Of a DNA stretch of 64,000 nucleotides, positions 45,770 to 56,700 are shown one piece after another. This DNA comes from Delphinapterus leucas (lineage: Eukaryota > Chordata > Mammalia > Artiodactyla > Monodontidae): assembly GCF_002288925.2 (NCBI RefSeq), contig NW_022098001.1, positions 17,499,407 through 17,563,406 of the forward strand, given 5' to 3'. Positions within the stretch are counted from its first letter, which is position 1; every line of letters begins with the position of its first letter. The position numbers were made by a program, and so were the translations under genes. The notes beneath the pieces were generated by a model. It ran no database searches, was not told where the DNA came from, and saw only the letters and a program-made list of their open reading frames with translations.

Positions 45770-47965
45770 TCTGTTTTCTTTCTTTCCTCTGTGTACGTTT
45801 TTTGGTAGATTTTGACGCTTCATTAATTTAAAAAATTACAAACTCTGGCTTTAGTATTTTTTCTTTGAATAACACTTTCAGATGTCCTTAAAGAACACTA
45901 TTTTACTGGGCAAGAACCAAACAAGTAACAAAACAAAAGCAATCTTATCTTTGCCTTGAAGCAACTATCCTTCCAATCACTTTATCAAGAGATAGCATTT
46001 GTGGAAGCAGTTTAGAAGAGATTTACCTACAAGGGTGTTTATGTAAGCATATTGTTGCTTTGACAAAGGCCATGGGAAGCTCACTGCCCAGAACTTCTGT
46101 GTTCAGAGACACTCAGAGGGCTGGGAATAAGAGAACATAGGAATTCTGGGTCTCACCAAACTTCAAGGTACTTTTTAGCCATGGTCTGGGAGTTATCACT
46201 TCAGCAGCTTTATTAAAAGAAAAGTTTGGTTTTGTTCCATTTGCCATAGGCATTTTGACCAAATAGGTTGTCATCAGGTAGGGAGATGGAACAAGATTTT
46301 GTAGAAATTCTGGGAAAGGCTAATAGTATACAAAAAAGATGAACAGCAATAAGACAAACAAGATAGACTGGGACAAACTTTAATAAAAAAAAAAAATAGC
46401 AACCTATAGCCATGGAGACTGGAAGAGCCAAAACAAACAAACAAAAACAAGAAAAACTTGGCATGCAGACCATCCCAGGGAGACAGTTTAAAAACTGAAG
46501 TGGAACTTGGTCTTTAATCCCCAATCTTCAGACTCCTTCAGCCCACTCTAAAAGAAAAAGAGGGAGAACACAGATGACTGGAGGGCATCCTCTTTCCAGT
46601 GGGGGTGAAGAGTAAACCCACAATTTCTTTTTTCAAGGAACCATGGCCTTTTAGAGCATATTAAACCATGAACATCAGGGTTAGTAAAGAGGTTTTCTTC
46701 ACCTCACCAAGGGGCTCATTTCTCACATTTTTGTTTTATACTATTTACTACCACACTGCAGAAGTGTTTGAGATCTTTTCCTTCTCAATCTCTGCCTCAT
46801 TTCCATTCAACACTCTACAGTTTGCCTTCCCCCAGTGCATACAATTATCACCTCTCCATTCTAATTAGCTTCCAAGCTGCCTATATGTCACCCCTACTCT
46901 TACAATATTGGCTCCATATATTTTGATCTCTTAATTGGCTTTTGATTCATCCCATTTTACAAAGTGTTGCCAAGAGCTTTTTTTTTTTTTTTTTTAATAT
47001 ACTTTCAGGGCTGCTTTGCAGTGTACTTTTTTTTTTGTATGTCCTTTTTCAAATCTGGTTTCCTACTCAATATAACTCAAATCTGCTCTTGCTGGCAACA
47101 TATTAAATCTCTAGAAAAAAAGCTTTATTGAGGTTTTCTTTTGTTTGTTTTGGTTTTTCTTTTTCTTTTCTTTTTTTGCTGTAATGGTGCACAATGCACT
47201 GCCAGATCAATTTTTAAAAGGATTTATTACTTTTCACTTGATATTCCTGGACTTTGTCAGTGATGACAATCACTTTCTACTGAGGCTAGGAAACTTCTCC
47301 CTTGCAAATCACATTTGTGATAGTTTGTAATGTCTTGAAATCTGTAGGAGGTAGACATCTGAAAAGTGTGATTTCTTGACAGATTGTTTATGTACTAATG
47401 TGTAAAATTTCCCAGAAATCTGCTCTGCCATTTCTGTTGCCCGTGGGGTTGAGAAATCCAACAGCTCTTTATGTTGGTAGATGTCTAATTATGTTGCATT
47501 GCTTGTCTGCTCGCATTGACTGTCACTCGGTAAAATAGTCCTTCAAAGTTTCTAAAAATGTAAAAATAGTTATTTTTCTTATGATTTTTATGATGTTTTA
47601 AAGTTAAATTACTCCTTCCGGTTCATTGCACATATCAAGGATTTATATTGACACATTTCAATGTTTAAATAAAAAGTAAATATAGTAGTTAAAAGTGAGA
47701 GGAATAAATATGAAAATATAAGACACTTAAAGCATTACCATTATGATAATAGCTGTTGCAGTCTTCAGTTTGTTATAGTTTTTGTTTTGCTTTTAACTAC
47801 CCAAATTATGAGTTAAATGATTAAAATGAAATTAGTGATTCTGTTTTAAGGTGCCATTAGCAGAAATTATTTTTAACTCAATTGCATGAAGAGCATTATA
47901 AGCTAAAGAAATCTATGTGAATCATTTGAAAATTGGAAAGTTTGGATAAACAACAAACAGTTGTT
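44701..47965. other. Single-copy AT-rich DNA with microsatellites
   Basis: Contains a CT/TA microsatellite (45709-45766), A-tracts (46386-46397) and a T-tract (46978-46997). The 103-codon minus frame at 46213-46524 is hydrophobic because it reads A-rich DNA in reverse, and it has no known domain. Confidence 0.5.
45709..45766. repeat. Compound (CT)n(TA)n microsatellite
   Basis: About seven CT units and then about 21 TA units, ending at 'tacattctg'. Confidence 0.97.
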
Positions 47966-47969
47966 TTTT

Positions 47970-48165
47970 TTGGTTTAAATCACTAATTCAGTCAAGCTAC
48001 TTAAATATTCTATGCCTCAATTGCCTCATCTGTAAAATAGAGATAATGAAAATCTTTAACTCACAAAATTGTGGTGAGGATTAGATGAGATGATGCATAT
48101 CTCAGTGCCTGCCACATAGAAAATACCCAGTAAATGCTAGCTTTAATAATTATTTGACTGAATGG
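47970..48165 (+). repeat. MIR, plus strand, well preserved
   Basis: 'cctcaattgcctcatctgta', 'aaatagagataatgaaaatc', 'gtggtgaggattagatgaga' and 'gtgcctgccacatagaaaat' give the core and the whole 3' half of MIR in order. Confidence 0.9.
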
Positions 48166-48700
48166 ATTGAGTTAGATTATACTTAAGCCTTAAGCAAGTA
48201 CACTGTATCTAGTACATTGTAGGAAATGTTATATTAAGCTTTTTGGTCTCTGGAGTAACTTTGAGTACTTGAATATGTGCATGTTTCTGTGTGTAAAGTG
48301 ATCATATTGGATGAGAGAAGTCGGTTGTAATGTAAGTACTTCACCAAATCTATCTTATCAGACAGATGTAATCATATTAACATCATGACCAGATGAATTG
48401 AACACAGGAAGGAAGGCCAGGCAGAGCCTTAGGAGGGGTCATGAGTTGGTCCAAGGGGACTTGGTGCTTCTTAGTTGTATCTGGTCAAGTATAGAAGAAA
48501 AAGAAGGGGACAGGTGACTGCAAGGGGTTATATGGGAACACGACAAATTGAGGGACCCTAATGACAAAACTAACCTACCTAACCATTATGCCATATATGA
48601 CAAATAATTCATAATAGTGAGAATTTTTCTCATGAATAGTTTATATTTTAGGAAGAATTCACCAACAACACTTCTTTATTCTAGGAGCATCAAGGACTTA
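48166..48700. other. Single-copy DNA
   Basis: No feature recognised. Confidence 0.5.
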
Positions 48701-48709
48701 CTTTTTGAA

Positions 48710-48965
48710 TACCAAAAATTTCCCAGACACAGTAAGTGTTAACATCTATTGTCTTACTTAATCCTTCTAATCTCATCCATGAAAGAGATATTCTCATATC
48801 TGTTTTGCAGATAAGGAAACTGAGGCTCTGAGAGTTTAAGTAACCTTGTAAAGTTACAAAACTAGTAAGTGGCACAACTAGTGTTTGAAGACAGACATGT
48901 CTGATCTTCATGTGCTCATGATTAGTGGTCTGTGCTCTTCCCACTGTGCTGTACTGCCTCTCTTT
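48710..48965 (-). repeat. MIR, minus strand, nearly complete
   Basis: 'tgttttgcagataaggaaac', 'tgaggctctgagagtttaag' and 'tctgtgctcttcccactgtg' are the complement of MIR from its 3' part through the core to the tRNA-like head. Confidence 0.9.
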
Positions 48966-49315
48966 CATAATATTTCAATCTTTTAGCTACTAGAAGTTGA
49001 CTTTGTGCTTGAGTTGGTAAGCCTCTCACAATGTGCCAGTTGGAGTTGTGTGGGTAACATGGAACTACGGGCTATCTCAGACATTCTAGGGCTATATTTG
49101 CACTTGTGGTTCCAGTAGTGTGTGAATAGACATGTTTAGAAGAATTTGGGGTGAAGCCATGAGCTTTAGGTGCCTGAGTTGTCGTTTCTTCCCACAGCAC
49201 TCTTAGGAGCTTTCTACAGACATTAGAACTCTAACCTTAAGCCATCGGAGGGTAGCACTCCCTTGTTCGCCTCAGAAAAGAGCAGGATGAAGCAAAGGGA
49301 GAAAGAAAGAAAAGG
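48966..49315. other. Single-copy DNA
   Basis: No feature recognised. Confidence 0.5.
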
Positions 49316-49317
49316 GT

Positions 49318-49517
49318 GGGCTTCCCTGGTGGTTGAGAGTCCGTCTGCCGATGCAGGGGACCCAGGTTCGTGCCCCGGTCCGGGAAGATCCCACATGCCG
49401 CGGAGCGGCTGGGCCCGTGAGCCATGGCCACTGAGCCTGCGCGTCCAGAGCCTGTGCTCCACAACGGGAAAGGCCACAACAGTGAGAGGCCCGCGTACCG
49501 CAAAAAAAAAAAAAAAA
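49318..49517 (+). mobile_element. CHR-2-type SINE with a damaged A-box, plus strand
   Basis: Otherwise full length ('gggcttccctggtgg' to 'cgcgtaccgc' plus A-tail), but the head reads 'ctggtggttgagagtcc' where intact copies read 'ctggtggcgcagtggttgag'. Eight bases between two 'gtgg' repeats are lost, removing the A-box. The B-box 'ggttcgtgcc' is intact. Flanks 'aaaaggg' and 'ggaaaggc' may be the target-site duplication. Confidence 0.94.
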
Positions 49518-50008
49518 AGAGAGAGAGAGGAAAGGCTGATGTGTAGTTTCTGTGTCGTGCTTCACAGTATTGCTTCTCTCAGATAATGAAGAAATACTTG
49601 AACACAAAATGAACTTTGTGGGCCATTGACACCACAGGTCTCCCAGTGTGAACAATCTTCCTGGAGGAAGTAGACTTGATCTAGTTTGTTCCTGTGGAAT
49701 TTTAGGTTATAAGAGTTAGAGCAGAGAGGGTCTTCTAATAGTAAGAGTTACAGACAGCTGTTGTCACTCCAAGAAGGTGCAATTGCTCCCAAGGAGAGTG
49801 GCCTAGAGGAAGCACCCAATAGGAACAATTACTGGGAACCTACCAATAGCTTGCTTCATTTTTTAGAATTAGCCCAATGGGAAGAGAAGACAGAGCAGTT
49901 GGCTGAGGAGGACATGTCTAGCCTTGTTAACCTGAAAATAATTACCCTTGTAATGCAGTATGAATGACCATCAAGGTCTATGTACTTTCAAGAGAGATAA
50001 AGATTACA
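49518..50008. other. Single-copy DNA
   Basis: The 68-codon frame at 49761-49967 (plus) has no known domain, and I do not call it a gene. Confidence 0.5.
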
Positions 50009-50014
50009 TTTTTA

Positions 50015-50518
50015 TTCATGGCTGCCATAAACAGATTACTTCAAATGTAGTGGTTTAAAACAACATAAATTTATTATCTTCCAGTTCTGCCGGTTAGAAG
50101 GCTGACTCAGGTCTCATTGGCTAAAATCAAGGTGTTGACAGGGCTGTGTTCTTTCTGGAGACTCTAGAGGAGGATCCATACTTTTTCCCAGATTCTAGAA
50201 GCTGCCTGAATTCCTTGTGTCTTGGATTCCTTCCTCCATCTTCAAAACCAGAAATATCAGATCAGCCTCTTCACATCACTCTGATCTTTGTTAGCCATAT
50301 TTCCCCCTCTCTGACTCTTCAGCCTCCCTCTTTCACTCCCTTGTGATTACATTGGGCCACCTCTATAATCCAGGATAATCTATTTTAAGGTCTGCTAATT
50401 AGCAACCTTACTCTATCTGAAACCTTAATTCTCCTTTACCATGTAATCTAATATATTCACAGATTCCAGGGATTAAGATGAGGGCATATTTGGGTGGCCT
50501 TTATTTGTATACCACACC
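50015..50518 (-). mobile_element. MaLR (MLT1-type) LTR, minus strand
   Basis: 'gtggtttaaaacaacataaa', 'tttattatcttccagttctg', 'ttgtgattacattgggccac', 'ataatccaggataatctatt' and the end 'tgtataccaca' form the complement of an MLT1-class LTR that starts TGTGGTATAC. It is almost complete, with no internal region. Confidence 0.85.
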
Positions 50519-50639
50519 AGTCTTTCTATATAGGTCTCATTGAAGAGAAAGAAGCAATTTCCACCAAGAAAACTGGTAAAAGAACCAGAAATTCTGTCTG
50601 AATGATCTATCCAAGTATAGAGACTTCCAAATAATGACC

Positions 50640-51390
50640 TGTGCTAGAGATGTTTGGGGCAGTATAAAGAAACATGAATCTGCCTTCAGTGAGCCTGAAG
50701 GAAGTAGGTAGGAGTAGACTCTAATCACAGAATCCCACAAAAAATTTAAAATTTCAATTGTGATAAATGTTACAGTGACATGGTATCTAAGAGAAGGAGC
50801 AGTACATTTAGAAGAGGCTTCTTTGAGGAAGTGCTGATTGAGCTTAGATGGAGCAGGAGAGTTACGTTAGATGAAAAGAAAAAAATGGAGATGGAGGATG
50901 GTAACAGCCCTGGTCAAGGCAGGCACAGGATTGAATAGGAGACGGTTGGAGAGTGTGAATGGCGTTGTACATGATGAAGCTAGAGAAAAAGGCAGGCCCA
51001 GACCTGGTAGGGCCTGGCCACTACATTCACCACTTCACTTTTATATTAATCTCAATAGAGTATCACTGAAGCATGTTAAACAGAAGTCTGAAACAGAATA
51101 TGTGTACATGAATATATTTGTCTTTTGAAAGGATCATTCTTGCTACTGTTTAGTGAATGGGTTGGGAAGAGTGTGTCCCAAGAAGAAACTAAATGAATTC
51201 AGAGGGATCAGTTGAGAGCATGTGGCACAGTCCTGATGAAGGAGGTTGGTTGGTTTGAACTTTAGCAGTGACCATGTAAATGGAAAAAAGTAGACACACT
51301 GAGAGTTCTGTCAGAGGTAAAATCATCAGGACATAAGGAAGAATTCAATGTAGAGAAATGATGGAGAGGAATATGTTGCATATGATTTCT
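50640..51390 (-). repeat. L2 remnant, internal 3' region, minus strand
   Basis: 'gaagtgctgattgagcttag' and 'aaaggatcattcttgctact' (then 'gaatgggttggga') follow a widespread ancient repeat that I associate with the complement of L2. Strongly diverged; the family name is not certain. Confidence 0.45.
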
Positions 51391-52185
51391 GGGTCTCATG
51401 GCTTGTGGGATTTGACAAGGTGGTCTTTTGTTTGGGTCTTCTGTTGCTTTTATCTCTAGAACTTTGGCTCACCTGAGTCTGCATCTGCCCACATTCCCAG
51501 ACCATCAACCATGGCACCATCTTTACTACCTTGGAAGCTATTCCTTGTTTTGTCCTCATCTTGGGCTACCTCCTGGACTTTCAAGGTGGTCTCTGCTCAC
51601 TCTATTAGCAACAACATTTTATCTTCTTTGCCAAATTTTTGGGACTTCTGCTATCATTTGTCCTTTCTGCTGACTCAACCCAGTGAACCTTTGCTACAAA
51701 AGCACTTGTTTGGTGGTGACAGAAGATGATCTTCTAGGGATTCACTATTGCATATCTTGCCTTAGGTTTCCAATTTTATTTTTAAACACCACCCTTGAAA
51801 CTTTAAAGGGTGACTCTCATGACTGTTCCTGCTATCCAGATATGAGTCTTTGGAGTTGAGACCCTTTGCCTGATTAACCTTGATTTTTCAGTGTTCTTTC
51901 TTTACATTATCTCACTTCTTCCTCTTCAAGGACATGCTGGCCTGGGTAACTTGGTTTTCTAATTGCCATTTAATTATTACACCATTGTTCTTTGTGCTGC
52001 TGTGATCATATCTAGTCTGATTGTGACAACTTCTAGTCTGTTTGTCTGCATGTGGGTCCTAAGAATGAAAATTATAACTTATTTTCAAAATAACTGATCA
52101 AGGATTTCCAATTGTCCTTTTGAGTTCAAAGCACTTCACAGATTCATAGAATAACAAACAACCAAATTCATAGTGAAATCATTAG
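51391..52185. other. Single-copy DNA
   Basis: Overlapping 72-81 codon frames at 51428-51729 (plus) have no known domain. No repeat recognised. Confidence 0.5.
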
Positions 52186-52189
52186 TATT

Positions 52190-52420
52190 GCACTTTATGG
52201 ACATTATTCCTTATCCTTCAACAGCTCTGAAAAGCAGGCATTGTTATATCTGTTTTACAAATGAAAAAACAGAGACTCATAGAAGTTAAATATATTACAT
52301 AGCAGTGAAATAGCTTAGAGCAAGATGAATTATTTTCCCAAAGTTACAAAGCTCATAACTGATAGAGCTGACACCAAAGGTCTATCTTACCTTTATGCTG
52401 GTCTAATTCCCCCTAGGCTA
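52190..52420 (-). repeat. MIR, minus strand
   Basis: 'tctgttttacaaatgaaaaa', 'acagagactcatagaagtta' and 'caaagttacaaagctcataa' are the complement of the MIR core and 5' part. Confidence 0.85.
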
Positions 52421-52860
52421 CATTTATATCCTTGAGAAAGATCAACTCTATTTTGCAGCCCTATCCCACTTCCTGAAGTCCTCAGCTCGTTTGGCATCAG
52501 AAGTATAACTACCCTGGACCACAAACCTAAATAGGCCTAGGCGAGGAGAGTTATGCTGATAGCATTTTTAGCACTCATTCTTTTAACACTGTGGCAATTC
52601 AGGATACACGTGGCTGCTCAACTCAGAACTTGGAAGCGGCTGTTGGTGCTACCATTGTACCAAGGAACTGCTCTTATTCCTTAATTTCCAAATTAATAGT
52701 TCCTTGCTTTCAGGCCTCTTCCTTCAGATCTACACATTCCATGGGGAGTTCCAGATAAGAAAGGCTCAGGTATGACATTGTTGAGTGATCTTGGAGCTAT
52801 ACTCCTTCTCTGATCCCAGCAGTCTTATTATTTTGCTTTGCAATTTTGCTTAAATTGATT
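52421..52860. other. Single-copy DNA
   Basis: No feature recognised. Confidence 0.45.
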
Positions 52861-52969
52861 ACTTCCCAGGTTTCTCTTCAGACCTGCTGAGTGAACATGT
52901 TTCGGATTACCTCCCCCCAGACTGATTATTTGCACTTTTCTAAATGGAATCTAATTTTCCTCTTTTCTT

Positions 52970-53480
52970 CTTGTATTTATAATCTCATTAGATCCACTTG
53001 TATTAATTCTTAGTTTCCTGGTGTGTGCAACAGCATCCAAATTTGTAACATCTGCAAATTTTATTAACATGCTACGTGTTCTGCTTTCACATCATTAATG
53101 CTAACCATCAATAATCAGGATGTTAGAGAAGACAGGAGCTTCATGCACACCCCTGTGGCCCTCACAAGAGACAGCTCTATGCTCTGAACGTTGCCATTTG
53201 TCATCACCTTTTATTTATGACAATTCTGCCAAAATGATGTTAATGTGATCACATTTTCTCCATGTCTAATGGTCATTTAAAACCAAACTTTTAAAGTTGT
53301 ATCTCTTATTTTAAGGGCAAGAATGTAGTTTTTGGCACACTCTAACCTCTTGTGTAGAAGTTACAATCAAAACTGTTCTAACTTTGTGAAAGTCTAAGAA
53401 AACATTTATGTAGCATTTTCTTATTCCCAACCTTTCTAAATACCATTGAAAGTCATTTTATAATTATCCACCAATTTGGA
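52970..53480. repeat. Possible very old CR1/L3-type LINE relic
   Basis: Blocks such as 'aacatctgcaaattttatta', 'ttagagaagacaggagcttc', 'tgcacacccctgtggccctc' and 'tctccatgtctaatggtcat' fall in the order of an ancient amniote interspersed repeat that I associate with CR1/L3 LINEs. No ORF survives. The family and strand are uncertain. Confidence 0.35.
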
Positions 53481-53847
53481 TCAGGTGTATTATTTTTTAG
53501 TTGGGGAAAGAAAATTCATTAACATTTATTGAACATCAGTGTGCAAAATATGTGGATCCTGAATTCAGATGAATGAGAGCTGCAATTTGATGAAAGTGCT
53601 GGTTGAATTCACCTGCAAGGTACACCTTTATTGTTTTCCTACTCATACTCTTATTTAAATTTCTCTTTGCAAAAGATATTCAGTGGATTTAAAATATTTT
53701 ATTGGAATAATTATTCAATTGTTAGCATGATATTCACAACATTATTCATAGGGTGATTCTTTCCACTTTAAGGAGATCTATTTTTAGAGATCACTTCAGT
53801 GATTCCCATTTGAGCAAGCTTTCTTCCTTTTTAAAAATCCTATTCAA

Positions 53848-53960
53848 GGGCTTCCCTGGTGGCGCAGTGGTTGAGAGTCCGCCTGACGATGCAGGGGAAA
53901 CGGATTTGTGTCCCGGTCCGGGAGGATCCCACGTGCCGCGGAGTGGCTGGGCCCGTGGCC
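53848..53960 (+). mobile_element. 3'-truncated CHR-2-type SINE, plus strand
   Basis: Begins normally ('gggcttccctggtggcgcag', intact A-box, altered B-box 'ggatttgtgtcc') but stops after 113 bp at 'gggcccgtggcc', without the 3' half. The flanks are a target-site duplication: 'aaaaatcctatt' (53833-53844) and 'aaaaatcctatc' (53961-53972). Confidence 0.94.
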
Positions 53961-53972
53961 AAAAATCCTATC

Positions 53973-55175
53973 CTGCCCTATGTCTCTTTTTTTCATTTTT
54001 ATTGTCTCTCTGTATTATCTCATTTCTAGAATAGATCATTTGGAGCCTAATTCTGTTTAATTCTAGAGCCTTAGAAACCCACATTCATATTCACAAAAAA
54101 GTGTGCCATGTTCTGAGGGAGTTTTACTCATAATTCATTAACATTTTTTGTAACAAATTTGAACAACCTTTAACAAATTTAAAATAGCAGGCAATAATCA
54201 GGACAAACTATTAATGCATTACTAATGATTATATTTGATATGCAAATAGTTCCATTCTTCAGTGTAACTGTACATATTTTAACTCATTTTCATATGGAAC
54301 CTTGAGGTAGACTACATGAAAGAATGACTAATTCCATTCTAAATGAGAGGAACATTGAATAATAAGGAATTCTGCTTATTTGTTCAAAGTCTCGCCTATG
54401 AAGTACTGAGGAAAAGACTAGAGATCCACAGTTATGCTTGCTCATGGGTAAAGTCTATAACTAAGATTTCCTATGATAAAGGCTATTTTAACTAACTTTT
54501 CTCTAGCTGAGGACTAACAAATAAAGGTGTTGAGGTAAAAATAGGGTCTATATAATTTGGAAATGAATGTAACATAAACATTACTAAAACTGCCTCATCA
54601 AATAAGGGTTGACTTTTCTACCCTTGGAAATAGGCAATTCCAGACTCATGCTCAAGTAATTAAATAAGGACCCAACTTCCTTCTAACTTCTGGTTCTGTC
54701 ATCTTTACTGAGAGGGTTTGGTACTCAAAGTAACAAGACAGCTGCTCTTCATCCAGGTATCAAATTTGCATTCTAGACAGAAAGAGGAAAGAACAAAAGG
54801 CTGAACAACAGCTCTTCCCAAAGCTCTACCCAGTATACTTCTGTTTACACTTCCCTAACTGCACGAGAATCCAAGAGGTGAATATTTTTAACATCCTTCT
54901 GAGCTTACATTCTGAGAAACAAAGAACTCATGCACTAGGCCATACAAACCTCTTTCTGCATAGAATTTGAACCAGCTTTCTTGACTTTCTAACTGAAAAC
55001 CCTAGACGACCTTTGTAGCTACATGCACCAAAGTAATTGGGGCTCAAGTTGTCTAGGAAAGGAATACAAAAACCATGAATTATACCTCCCTGTTTATTCA
55101 GAAAAGCCTCTAGAAATGGACCGAACTTAACCTCAACCCCTCACAGGTTCAGGAAGCAGTATTATTCAGGGTTTA
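53973..55175. other. Single-copy AT-rich DNA
   Basis: No repeat or gene recognised. Confidence 0.5.
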
Positions 55176-55179
55176 GGGG

Positions 55180-55395
55180 AATGAGGACTTGGGATAGAGC
55201 CAGACAGCTCTGCCATTTACTAGCTCTGAGGTCTTTGGCAAGTTAATTAACCTCTATAAACCTCTACTTCATGATTTCTACAGTGTAATAGGGATAATTC
55301 TTACATTAAAGGGTTATTTAGGAATTAAAAGATAGTGTATGTAAAGAGTTTGGGACAAAGGAACTGCTCAATAAGTGACAATAACTGACAGCAGA
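55180..55395 (+). repeat. MIR, plus strand, nearly complete
   Basis: 'gctctgccatttactagctc', 'tttggcaagttaattaacct' and 'ggaactgctcaataagtgac' give the MIR head, core and 3' part in order. Confidence 0.9.
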
Positions 55396-56085
55396 GTTAT
55401 AGTGTGTCCACCATTCCAGAGGTTGGGGAAGGAGGTAGTCCATGACAACTTCTCACGCCTGCCTCCCTAATGGAACAGAGAAGTAAGCTCTGAGTGAGGC
55501 CTTCATTACTTAACAATGCCTAACTTAAATTGAAGGCTGGCTATGGGCAAGAAGTGTTGCATTCATTATATCCAATTCACAATAAATTTAATCAAAGAAG
55601 AAACATAGGATACAGACCTGTAAGTCTATTTTGTTTAGACTTTAAGAACATGATAAACAACAGTTTTAAATGCTCTTGAAAAGTTAAGCTCTCTTTTGAT
55701 AATCATAATTTAACAGCTTTGCCTAATCAGAGATATTTGGACTGAATGAGTTGAGATTCCTATGTCTCTTTAGTGCCAAACAGTGGGAAAAAACGAGTTT
55801 ATTAAAAGGAGGCCAGTCTGTGGATGAACAACCTTCAATACTCACCCTTTTCTTCATGTGTCTTGAATATTCTAGTCTATTGAATTAATAGCACAGTATT
55901 AGCTGCAAATCCAGAAAAGGAGAAAAAAAATTTATTAATTGCCTAAAAATCCTCTCTTTAATGAAATAAAGTACACATCAGTTCACAGAGAAACTGATCT
56001 CATAAAGGTAATGAGAGCTCTTTGGCCTTTGTGAGCTGTGGCTTCAGAATACTCTCTTGGTGTTTATAACACTATGTAATATTCT
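55396..56085. other. Single-copy DNA
   Basis: No feature recognised. Confidence 0.5.
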
Positions 56086-56087
56086 GC

Positions 56088-56230
56088 TCACTTGTCAGTC
56101 ATCCTCATGAGACTGTGAGGCATTTAAGTGCAAGGACTAGGACAGAATTTTATTTGAATCTCTAGCTTTAGCACAGAGCCTCCTATGTTGTAGGTGTTTA
56201 AAAAATATCTAATTGAATCAATTCATAAGC
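56088..56230 (+). repeat. L2 3' end, plus strand
   Basis: 'gagactgtgaggcatttaag', 'tgcaaggactaggacagaat' and 'tagcacagagcctcctatgt' through 'aattgaatcaatt' follow the L2 3' terminus in order. Confidence 0.75.
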
Positions 56231-56429
56231 AAAATGTAATGAGAAATAATAATAACTAGTATTTCAGTGAAAACAAAGTGAGCATTTTCAAATTAAGACT
56301 TCTTATTGAATTCCTGATATTACAATAGCTGAGTTTTATCAAGTTATGAAGCTCACTAAGGTGAGTGAGATGAGTGCAGTGTGCTCCATGGAGCTGCTCA
56401 CACCCAAGAGCTTCCCTTTCTTCTGCCCC

Positions 56430-56540
56430 ATCAATTCTGCCAACCAATCAAAGTCCATGTAAATCATGCCTTCTTCATGAAGTCTTTTCCTTTAACTCCA
56501 ACAAATGCTGATTTTCTCTTGTTTTATGTGTGTGTGCTTA
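56430..56540 (+). repeat. Possible L2 fragment, plus strand
   Basis: 'atgccttcttcatgaagtct' and 'tttcctttaactcc' resemble the L2 segment 'cctccaggaagccttccctga'. Short and diverged. Confidence 0.4.
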
Positions 56541-56604
56541 TTAACTCATAGTCTATAGTCAGCCCAGAAATGTTTTAAACTGAATTTTCTTGTTTCCTAA
56601 TTGT

Positions 56605-56700
56605 TTCATAAGTCTTGTCTCATTCATTAAGTAATGATTTTATGAGATAGGTCGTGGTCTAGGTGCCTGGAATATATTGATGAAGAAATCAACCAAGAAG
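56605..56700 (-). repeat. Possible L2 3' end fragment, minus strand
   Basis: 'ctcattcattaagtaatgat' and 'ggtctaggtgcctggaatat' resemble the complement of the L2 terminus. Confidence 0.45.

Noticed and set aside
46213..46524. 103-codon hydrophobic minus-strand frame, looking like a membrane protein
   Set aside because: The hydrophobic runs come from reading A-rich DNA in reverse (poly-A gives poly-F). No family is recognised.
51428..51729. Overlapping 81- and 72-codon plus-strand frames
   Set aside because: They use two frames of the same DNA, have no domain and no flanking splice signals that I can defend.
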